Part shown: positions 12,801-24,800 of the stretch, one piece after another | Layout of the letters: every line of letters begins with the position of its first letter | Position numbering within the stretch: position 1 is the first letter of the stretch | Assembly: GCA_947396885.1 (NCBI GenBank) | Contig: OX377206.1 | Coordinates: forward strand, 89,959,960 to 90,023,959 | DNA: 64,000 bases | Reading direction: 5' to 3' | From: Heligmosomoides polygyrus polygyrus | Taxonomy: Eukaryota > Nematoda > Chromadorea > Rhabditida > Heligmosomidae | Program-made: the position numbers and the translations under genes | The notes under the pieces: generated by a model | What the model was told of the DNA's origin: nothing | What the model saw: the letters and a program-made list of their open reading frames with translations, nothing else | Databases searched by the model: none

Positions 12801-15800
12801 ACCTCGATTAATAAAATTGCTTCCAAGGAAAGTTATGATCGGTCAAAATTTTCAGTCAAAATCGGCTATTTCATATGTAACGACCTAATAGATTGTCCCA
12901 GAGAGCAATTTCGACATCCTCCACTAGCTTAGTACAGTTAAAAAAAAGTTAAGGCGCGTGCGGTAGCGAAGGAATCAGTCTCTAAAAACAGAAAAAAAGA
13001 GTTTATTAGGAGTTCAATTTGTGCGAACTTAAGGCTAGAGTGCAGCTCTTTCCTCTTGCATAAAAATAGCCTGTCTTTCTTGATAATGGTTGAGACTCAG
13101 CTCTGTCAAACTGTCAAAGAGCCCAAATCGCTCACCAGCGCTCCAAACGGTTTTTGGGGCAACGGCTTCAGGCTGCAACATTTTCTACCGTTTACTGAAT
13201 AGGATCATCCTCGCAATTCCACAAATGCTCGGTGAGCCTTTCGGATGATTCTGCTCCGTTTTGCGTTCTCTGAATGACTGTGTATTTGAGACGCTAACGA
13301 AGGGAAGTGCGACAGGAAATCTCCCCATTTGTCACTGAGGATTTGGCCAGCTCAGCCGCCATTCACGTCCGCAAACTCCTACTTCGTTACAGAAAATCGG
13401 GAAAAAACATCCGCTGAAAATATCGACCGCATATTTCATGTTCGAAGTCGGATGGTCCCCCACATAATCGGCCAACCTCGGCTGCAAACCGTTACTGAAA
13501 AATAGTGACGTAGGCGACGTTGCAATGTAGCAGCACGCTCCAGAGCTCAGCCATTAGATTGTAGAGTAAACTTCGTTTAGGTCTAGCGTGCTCGTGTATG
13601 ATGACGTTCTAAATTTCAATCCCTATGCACCCGATAGGGTGCGTGGTAGCGCAATTGGAGGAGGCGCCGACGGTCGCCTGCAGCGGACTCCAAGTTTTTG
13701 TTTCAGATTTTCCGCCAATAATTCTTCTATTCCTCCGGGGGCGATGACTTGCTATCAGACTTATCTTGGAAGGTAGAAACGCTGGCTTGCACATTGGTTG
13801 GCCACCGCAAGTCAGGGTATATGCCAAAGACGCATTTAAATGGTCTTCACAACATTCCATAGCAGAGGAAAGCGTGGCGCATCCCAAGAAGGGATTGATT
13901 ACCACCGTTCCCTGTCCTTTGTCGTTATTCTAACCCCGCTCCCATGTCAATAGGGGTAGAGGAACCTGAGATGAAGCATTACTTAGAAGGCTTATCGTGG
14001 GTATAACGCTGGGTTCAGAATATTCCTTGGCCGTCAAGGGTATATCCGCAACTCCGTGAGAATTTCGCACTCCATTGACAAAAATGCGCTCCACTGAGAT
14101 CAACGGTTCTCGCGAAAGGTTGCCCAATTCCTTTTCAAGTCTGGTACCAATTCACCGACCCCGGAGGGATGGAAGACTTAGTTGGCCTGGGCGGGAAATC
14201 CGAACCAGGAACCTGGTATGGTGTGCACCCGACAGCCGCCGCCTCCCCGACTGCTCTACACGCGCCCCCATTCTTTTTGTATTGAGTGATAATGCTGGCA
14301 GTGGGACATGAATAAACGACCAAGTAAGATTAATCAAAGAACAACTAGCTAATGCTGAGTGAGAAGACATATTGAGCCTTATCAAACGAAGATAATTATG
14401 CGAAGGTGGAGTCGCCCCGCCCCCTCACTACCAAGGATAGATCATCGTAAAAATTTGGATCAATAAAATCAATATCTCTGAGAAAAGGCTTATTTCATGT
14501 GAGAGGGAGGGAGCAGTAATTCAACAGAAATTCTTGAAGAAAATTACGTATGTAAAGAGTTAAATTCGAAAACTTGGAGCGCTAGAACGCACCCACACTA
14601 TTTTCTTTTTCATAGTGGGTGGCGAATGAAGTTATCAATGCTCCCGCATCTATGATTATGAAGGATTGAGGACGGCGTTGTAGTTCAGGGGTAGAGTGCT
14701 CGCCTGTCACGTGAACGGCCTGGGTCGATTACTTGCCGACCCGCCATGCAGATAACTCACGGCTGTTCAGTGGCCACGCTGCACTTGACCGCCTTCTCTC
14801 CCGACCTCAAACTTGGGTAATTAAACCTTTATTATTTAGGCGAAATAATAACAGCAATCACCATTTAATTACGATACCTAGAATAACTCAAAAGAGCTTA
14901 AGGAGACATTAGAAGTGACAAGGTGACTCAATCTTTTTATACTAGACAACGCTTTCATATGAACGAGATAACAGAAGGAATGTAAACAATTTACAGCTAA
15001 GAGAATGGAAACATTATGCTCATCGAATAGCTTTTAGGAAGACAATTTCACTAATCAGCTATGAGATATGATTGTGCTCGAATGATCTATTCGAGCAGGT
15101 ATTCAAATGATTTTCATTCGATTTTGAATATTTGAATGCGATTCTTCAAAAAAAAATCGCGTTTTTCAAATGTATTCGAATTCTAGTATCTAAAAAAAGC
15201 CTGTTTTTCTAATGCATTCGAATTCGAATATTCAAAAATTGCGTTTCTCGAATGTGTGCGAATTTAAATGTTTAGAAACTAAATAAATGATAATACATAA
15301 TAATAATACAGTGAATATGAATGCACAATAGGTAAATTAAAATAAGTCACATTTATCCGTTTTTCGAATGTATTCGGATTCGATTATTCCGAAAACTGAA
15401 TTTGTCGATTGCATTCTAAATCGAATAATCAAAAAAGCGCGTTTTTAAATGGATAGATTAAATATCGAATATTTGAGATTTACGACCATTCGAAACTATT
15501 CGAATATTTGAAAAATTGTCGAGAGCACAACTATGTGTATCATGTGATAACCGAAGTATGCAACAGGAAAAAAAATGGAAAGTATGTCGCTACAAGTCAA
15601 TCTCTCAGTAGGAAGCGCCACGAATTCTACTTCTACGAGATATTGTGGAAAGATATTGAATTCGCATTTATCCTACACACAGTGATTTGCTGTAGCCGAT
15701 CGATAGACGTGTTCTGAACGTGTTCTGATAGAGCCTGGTAGTAATTCACCTAGCCCGGAGGGATGGAAAGATTAATTGGCCTGAGATGATCCGAACCACG

Positions 15801-18800
15801 ACCCGAAATCGGGGTATACGCGAGGTCGACGTCTCCTCCGTCTGCGCTACCACGCGCCCGTTCAAGGTTATATTGCATCTACTCCATTTCCATCTCTTTT
15901 CAATCTAATCGCATTCATTTGAGTTAGTTGTATACGAGTGGTATGTCTGGCGGATCAACGCTGGTATACAGCTAAACTAGTGTAACGGAAGGAAGTAGCA
16001 AGTAGGAAGTAGAATTGAAGCGCTAGCACCCCGTCAACACCCGGAACACGACGTTATGCCATGCAGTAGGGTTGAGCACGAGACGAGAATTAGAACATTA
16101 TGAAACATTCTGGCTTCTGAGCAATAAATAGCTCTTAGACTCGTTTTCCTTGAAGCTTAAGGTGCTTCGAGGTTTTGTCTCCCTACCAGTATGAAGACGC
16201 ATACCTTCTCTCTTTCATGTTCATGGATAATATTCTATAGAAGAAGACACTTTATAGAAGACAATAGGCACCATCCTTTCACGTTAGAACGATTCGAACG
16301 ATATGGAAAAAATATAAAAGCAAGCTGATCGGATCAGTCCTAGTCGGAGGGGGCACTGCTAGAAAAGGCAAAAGAATGAAAACAGTGTAACCTCTCCTGT
16401 ATTAAAAATTGCAAAGAAATGTCAACCCGTCCACTATTTCAGTATCTTGCTCTTATAAAACGACTTCAACTTCAAGGTGAGAGGAAGAAGTGCCCCCTCC
16501 CCACTAGGATTGTTCCAACGAGCCTTTGTTAACCCGTCTATGAGGCGCGCCACGCATTCAGCTTTAGCAGGATATCGTAGGGTAGTATGAGTTCATATTT
16601 TCCCTATAGAGTCGCCAGAACAGCCGAGAATCGCGTCGATATAAAATATAATATTAAACGTAAGAAAATATAGAAAAATTCAAAGAAATAAAGAAAGCTG
16701 TAAAATGTTAAATTTTTTGATTTCTCAAATTTCGTAAATGAATTGAACAATGTTACATAATATAAAATATATAAAAGGGTTTAAAAATGTTGTTGTGTTG
16801 GCAATGTTAGAATTATTTACTATGTTTAAGGCTTGCCAGAGAAGTGGTCTGGCATCAATTCATCGACCCCGGAGAGACAGAAGGCTTCGTTGGCCTAGGC
16901 GTGACCCGATCCAATAATTTTGAATCGGGTGCTCGGGAGAGCCAACATCTCCTCCCACTGTCCTATAGGGGCTTCATCATGGAATAAGTGGTGTGAATTG
17001 ATGGATTAGTGTGAATAGATGAAAGAATGGCACCTAAGCGTGGGGGCCACCGTGAGTGGTCATAGCTCAGGAGCAGGAAATATGTAGGTGGAGTTTAGCC
17101 ACACTACCATCACTATTCAATCGTTGATGCGTTTCGACTTCTGCTACAAATCTAGAAGCTCACTTGCTCCAAACCTACAAACGAAAGCGTTGTGAGTTTT
17201 CAGCTTCGACAATAGTTCGAAGTTCGGAAGAAAAAAATACTCTCACCTCGGGCCTTACTCCGAGCTTCTTTAACTAGCGCAATCGCACCTTTCCCCCTGG
17301 AAACTTTGTGTCGTGTATAACCTTCTTCACCTTCTCAGACATCGAGAACGATTGTCTGAGACCCAATATCCTGCGCTTATTTTGTTTTGGTAGAAACACG
17401 CTACGAGTGAAGGAAAGGTGTTCAAGCATGTCGAAGTTGTTTTTGTCGAGTGTTCGCCGCCAGCCTCTGCCTGAAATCATCACCCGAAAGGGGTGGCTCG
17501 GAAATGCGACTCAGACCTGCTTTCAGATTCGAGTAGCTTATCAGGCGGCGCGAGGAAGGTGTCTATTTCGTCAGGCCATCCTCACTAGGTGAAAAGAAGA
17601 AGGATAAAGGGCAGTGCTAATCAATCACCTTAGCAATGTGCCACGAATTCTATTTCAACGGGATATCGTGGGCGCGGTCTGAGTGCGTATTTTGCCTACA
17701 CCATGACATGCGGTAGTCAGCCTGTGATCAAGTCAATGTTTTATTCATCTTAGACAAGCCCGTTACCAATTCGTGGACCCAGAGGAATTCGGTCTTACTT
17801 AGACCTAACCACTTTCTGCGAATACATTCCATGGAGTGATGTGCAGGCTTCCCCATCAAACCGCGATACTGTAGCGTGCGGCTGCTGCCATTGCGTCGCA
17901 GATCGCGTTGGCGTCCACGCGGGCATTCGATCGATGTCTTGCAAGCCTGCGATGGTACTCCGATCAAGCGGGGCGTGGGACAGAGGTAGTGGCGCTGCTT
18001 CGTACGAAGGAAGTCTGGGGTTCGGCCCTCCTTCGTTCCTGCGTTTTTCGTCACCCCCTTAGGCGACGAAAGCAATTTCCACACGAGCAGCTTGGATCGC
18101 ACACACTCTGGAGTCCCTTCCCCAGAGTGATGCGGACTCCCCCTGGGCGACGAAAACGAACTCTAATGACAACGGCTCGGATGACGTAAACAGGCGCTGG
18201 CACATTGCCACGGCAGCAGGTGGTTAGTTCTAATGGCTATCGAGGAATTCAATACTTTCAAGTTGCCATGGGTAGGAAACCAGGAACCGTACCCGACGTG
18301 AAGACGACATCCGGCGTCTCGTCCGACAGCGCAACTGGGCGCAGAAAATTCTATCAGCACATCCTCACTAGGCACCTTTGTTATCGTTCCTAAACTGATA
18401 TTCAACTTTCTCTAGCAATGCGTGCCTTACAAGGGAAGCCCACGAACTTTTCCCAAAGATTCTCAACGAGACCTATATGGCCTTGCAGAGCATCGGACGA
18501 GGATCACAGAACTTCGTTTTGCTTCGTTTTTGATACGGGCCACTGGGTGGTTCGAAAATGGCGAAAATGGTATCACTTCAGAGCGGGTTTGTAAGGCATA
18601 AGCGACACCTGGAATGGTCCTGTCGTGCTCAGAGCTTAACCCACAATACATCCGGAGCTCAAATGTAGGTTAAATTATAGCAACATGATAACCATTTTTG
18701 GACCACCCAGTGACCCGTACCAAAGACGAAGCACAGTTCTGTGATCCTCGTCTGATGCCCTACAAGAACATACAGGTCACGTTGAGAATCTTTGGGGGAA

Positions 18801-21800
18801 GTTCATGGGCCTCGCTTGTTAGGAGGTAACCCTGAAGGTATTTCGCGACGAAAATTTTGAATGATATTGGTTTAAATTTTGAAGATTCTATGATTTGTAT
18901 AGGCTCTTGAGAGCACATGGAGTGCACTCGGATGTGCTGACTGTATAGTTGTGCCCTCGATTTTTTTCAAATATTCGATTGGTTTCGAATGCTTTCTAAT
19001 CTCGAATATTCGAATTTGAATACAAGCGAAAAAGCTGCGAGTGCCTTCAAAAAAGGCGATTTTTGATTATTCTAATTGAATGTATTCGAAGAACGCGGTG
19101 TTACGAATGTTCGAATTCGAATATTCAAATTCGAATGAAAATCATTCGAATATCTATTCGAATAGGTCATTCGAGCATAACTATTGCCGACTATTTCCAG
19201 GTTCTTGGTTCGGATTTCCCCTACCAGGCCAACCATGTCTTCCATCCTGCGGGATCAGTGAATTGGTGCCAGACTTATCTGGTAAGGATAAACCCCTAAC
19301 TTGTTCATCGGCTCGCCACGGCACATCATTGTATAGGCCAAGTACGCATTCAGGTTGTCCCCATGACATCCTGTAGAAGCTGAGTTTGTGGCGCATCCCA
19401 AAATGAATTGAATAACGCCGTCCTTTATCCTTTTCAAAGTTTTCGAATACCATTATTTCATATATTCTGAAGGACGCTATAGGTCAGCTCCAACGTTCTT
19501 GCGCAAAAAGGGTCACAAATGATGAGAATTTTTATGGGTAAAAGATAAAAACAGATAAAGGACGACGTTACTCAATTTCCTTGGGTTGCCCTACGCATTC
19601 TACTTCTACCGGATGTCGTGAAAGCGATTTGAATGCGTATTTGGCCATACAATGACTTGCGGTGGCCAGCCGATGAACATGTTGGCGCTTTAGCATTTCC
19701 AGGAAAGTCCAGTACTAACCCACCGAGCGCGCATGAATGGAATGCTTTGTTAGCCTGGGCGAGAAATCCGAACCAACAACCTGCTATCGGATGCACACGA
19801 CAGCCTACACCTCCTCCGACTGAGCTATACGCTCCCTTAGCCACTTATAGGCGTGAAAATTGACGCCTCGAAAAATAAGGAGGCGAACGGATGGCGTCAC
19901 CTGTTTCTAATTTGGAAATGACAATTATTTCTTTGTTGGAATTGAGTAACGCGATGCAGAGCGCGGATAAAAAGCTGCGTTGCTTATTTATTTATCGATT
20001 TATTTATAACTGCACCTTAGGTATGCTCATTACACAGTGTAACCGAAAAACCCTATGCAACCTCGATTAAATTACGCTGACGGAACAAAAAGTAAAACAT
20101 GATATCACCGTACACAGAAATTTGATACCTGGCTAACTACAAGTGTTTTGCAGCCATTCAGAAGCCAATACAAGGACACTGAAACTACGAAGGAACGAAT
20201 GTATTGAGTTTGAGCGCCAATATTCATTTGTTTATTTGGACGTGTAAATAAGTACAAATTAGAAGCAGTGAAAACAAAAACACAAAATAAATTTGAATAT
20301 TACAATACAAAGCATAACTGGTTAGCCACTCTGGAAGATATTCGTCAACGAGCTTCATGAACTGGGGTAAGTGGGAAGCGCTTGTACAGGGTGAGCCAAA
20401 ATAACGTGGACAAGATTTTTTATCATAATTATAAAACAACCAACAACTCGAGAAAACGACGATTAAATTACAACAACACAAACATTAGGGCACATCATGT
20501 TCAAGTGGTTTCGAAGTGGCCTCCCTTGGAGCGGACGCAGAAGACCAAACGTTTCGCGAATTTTTCGGCGATGGGTCGCAGGTCATCAGGAGACAACCGT
20601 CCCCACTCCTGGCACAACGATTCCTTCAGGGACTCGAGACTGCGGTGGCGTTTGAAGCCGACACTAGTCTCTAAAATGCCCACACACTGTAGTCCATCGG
20701 ATTCAAATCCGGAGAATACGGCGGCCATTCCGAAGGCGTGATGAAGTCGGGGAAATTGGCCTTGCACCACGCCTGCGCACTCTTCAAACTATGTTTGGGT
20801 GCAGATTCCTGTTGGAACGTCCGATGGGCATCAACGAAGTGCTGCTGGGCCCAAGGAAGAACTACGGACTCGAGAATGTCTCGCTGTCGTCGACTTTCAC
20901 TCCTTTCTCCACGAAAACCAGGGGTCTTGCCGCTGGCGCAGATTCCGCCCCAAACCATGACAGATTGTGGGTTTTGGATGATAGCAGAGGTGCTTGGAGC
21001 CTCTGTAGACCACATCCTACCATTTTGGCGATTGTGCGCCTGCTCCATGGTGAACAGCTTCTCATCCGTGAACAGAATCTGTTCCCAGGTACGACCTGCG
21101 GCCCCTCGTCGAAAAATTCGCGAAATGTTTGGCCCTCTGCATCCGCTCCAAGGAAGGCCACTTCGAAACCACGTAAGCATGACGTACCCTAATGTTTGTT
21201 TTGTTGTAATTTAGTTGACGCTTTCTCGATTTGTTGGTTGTTTTATAATTATGACGAAAAAATCTTGTCCACGTTATTTTGGTTCACACTGCATTTTGAG
21301 AACCTTAAAAACTCAGAGACAGCCCTTTGGGGAAAAATGAACGAAGGATAGAGCTGCTGGGTTTGGATAAATAGATTTTCAGCTGGCTATCTCTTGTGTT
21401 TTAATTTTGCAGTGTGTAGAACTCATCATGTGGCAGTGTTACCGGTATATGTCGCGAAGGTGGACAGCATTGGGAGGTGGTGGCGCGCATAACCAAGCAG
21501 ACCATCGGCCGAACACACGCCGCCCCATCAGAATACTGAATGTACAAACGTTCTCGAAATGGCACGCTAATCTGATGCGGTCTGATTGACTGACGCGCTC
21601 CCACCTCCCAATGCTGCCCATTTTCCCGACATGTACCGTGCCACCGTTTCAATAATCGCTTTGAATGCGTTCCGTTTCATCAGCAGATCAATCCGTCTCC
21701 TGTCAGTCTCAAGACTGGACATGTTGAAAATTTTGTTGCGACTAGAGGCAGAGGGAATGTTGCATATATTGAATCATTCAATATGCTTAGTTAATTGGAT

Positions 21801-24800
21801 AAGAAATTAGGGAAATTGATTTAACTGTGAGATTAAAGGTGCAGGGGTTATTTCGGCAATCAGCATAACTGCAACTCGATTCCGATTGAATGAGGAAACC
21901 ACTTTCGAGCGGCTTCGGCAAAAGGAAGCACTTAGGATAGCGGTCTTAATTCCGTTCATACCCAGGAGCGCTGCAGCGGCATTGCGCTTCCTTTCAATGC
22001 TACTTTCGTAGGAACTGAGGTACCCAAGCGCGAAGAAAAGTGTTCGAGACTGTGTTGGAAGAGACTTTGCATCTTCTTGAGCTATGCTTGCGTTGTTTTT
22101 ACATAATGCTCAAAGGGCGGTAGCGTGTGGCGCAGTTGGAGGAGGCGCCTGCATCCGATTCCAGGTTTCTGGTTTGGATTTCCCTCCCAGGCCAACCAAG
22201 CCTTCCATCCCTCCGGGGTCGGTGAATTTCTACCAGACTTGTTAGGGAAGTATAAAGCGCTGACTTGTTCATCGGCTGGTCGCCACCAGTCATTGTATGG
22301 CCAATTACGCATTCAAATCGCCTCCACATCATCCCGTAGTAGTAGAATGCGTGGCGCACCCCAAAAGGGATAGAGTAACGCCGTCCTCTATCCTTTATCC
22401 TTTTATTAATTTATGAAGGATTGTTCTGAAGATACTTGACATGTTTTTAAAATTTTGGGTGTGCGCAGAAGGCTATCCCAACCAAATTCGACACTTTTCA
22501 CGTCAAATTGAACGTTCTGCTAAGCTACCCTGAGAATCCTGAAATCAAACCGAACATCTTCCAAATCGAAACGAGTTCCTAACTGGTGAAACTGCGAACT
22601 CTCACGAAGTACAACGATGTAGCAATCATTTCGTGTATTAAAGGGCTAGATTGCGCCGCGCACTCGAAAAGCTTGTCTCGATTTTTATTTGAATGATAGG
22701 GTAAATGCTGCTTACATGAGGCATCAAAGTGAGAATTGGTACGTTCGTTACAATTGTTTTCGTTATATTGTTAACAGGGGTGAAACTCCATGCCAACAGA
22801 AATGTTGCTGTCAATCGAATAGTAATCGCCCTTTTTGAAAGAGTGCATGGCGCAGTCTCTTTTTTTAGCACTGAAAAATTGATAATTTTTGCTTTTTAAA
22901 AGAACTACATATAAATCATCATTTTTCATAAAAAAATAAGAATTTTATAAAATTTCAGACAAAGTGTTTACCAATTGGGTAAGTGAATTAAACTTCGAAA
23001 GAATCGTACTAACATTTTCCTTGAACAAAAAACTATTCTTAGCTTTTTGGAGAGTCCCTAATTCAATGTAGAAGAAGCTCATTTTGATTTGGAAGAGTTT
23101 GCCTTGATTCTAAACGCCTCAGACTAGCTTAGAAGAGGGCCCAATTTTACGTGAAAAGCATGCAATTTCATTTGAAGGTGTCCAGTTCGACGTGAAAATG
23201 GTATGTGGACAGGGTGTGTCAAAAAATGTATACACCGTTTGATTGGTGGCGCCATGCACTCGTCTGAAATTTAGTATTTTGCGCTCGATTGATTGTCCTT
23301 CTCTTGAATGCATGTTATAATTTCCTCACAAATTAGCCGTATCGATTTATTTGTGCTTCTTTTAAGGTTTAAAACTTAACAAGCACACTAATGCGTGCGA
23401 AAAACACAGGGTGTCCTGAAAAATGCAGACACTATTTGAAAGGCTCTAACATTACTGCTAGTGAAACTTTTAAAGATGCTCAAGGCTCATATGAAAACAA
23501 AGGCAACAATATTTCTGTGGTGTGTAAATAGTCGTAATTGCGCCGTGCCCCCGCGTGAAACCTTGCATTTCCGACTTGATTGATTGTGCATGGCCTGAAT
23601 GCTTGTTACAATCTTGGTACTTCTTGCACTGATTAACCTGTGCTGTGCTTCTGTTAACGTTTAGAACTTGACAATCACACGAAAGGCACGTTACATGCAA
23701 AGGTATATGTCGCGTAGGTGAGCAGCATTGGTAGGTGGGAACGCCTAAACCAATCAGACCGCACTGAATAGGCATGCCATTCAGAGAGGGCGTGTACAGT
23801 TGGTACCCTGATGAGTTAGTATGTGTTCGGCCTGTGCTCTGTTTGGTTACTATTTTCTGGCACGCATCCACCTATTAATGCTGCTCACCTACGCGACATG
23901 TATCCATGCAAGTTTATTGATTGCACAATTTAAATGTGAGTAGGAGCCCCATTTTTCAAAAAGGGTTTCTGTGTAGTGACGAGGCAACATTCAAGCTGAA
24001 TGGAGAGGTTAATTCGTATACTACTGAGCAACGGAAAACGTTAAAAGAAGCACAGCACAGATCGATGTGGTCGAGTAGCAACACGATTGTAACAGGCATT
24101 CAGCCCTTGCACAATCAATCGAGTTTGAAATGCAAGGTTTCAGGCGGGTGCATTTCGTAGTCTAACCTATTTTTACGCTGTAGAAATCTCCTTACACTGT
24201 GCTTTCATATGAGTCTTAAACGTTCTCAAAAGCTTCACTAGCAGCAGTGTTAGAAGCTTTCGAACAGTACCAGCATTTTTTAGGACAGCCTGCATTTTTC
24301 GCAAGCATTAGTGCATTTTTAAGTTTTAAACCTCAAAAAAGCACAAATCAATCGATACGGCTACTTCGTGATGGAATTATAACAGGTATTCAGCGAAACG
24401 CAATCAATTGAGCGTAAGGCGCAGAATTTTAGACAAGTGCATGGCGCATTCCATACCGCTCATAAGGATAAAATAAAGGATAAAGGACGGCGTTACTCAA
24501 TCCCTTTTGGGATGCGCCACTCATTCTACTTCTACGGCATGTCGTGGAGGCGATTTGAATGCGTATTTGGCCATACAATGACTTACGGTGGCCATCCGAT
24601 GAACAAGTCGGCTCTCTATCCTTCCCAGACAAGACTGATACCAATTCACCGACCCCGGAGGGATGGAAGGCTTGGTTGGCTTGGGCGGGAAATCCGAACC
24701 AGGAACCTATCGGGTGCACGCGACAGCCGGCGCCTCCTCCGACTGCGCCACACGTGCCCTATACCGCTCATACGTCAGAAAATTTCTATTTTTCTGAGCT

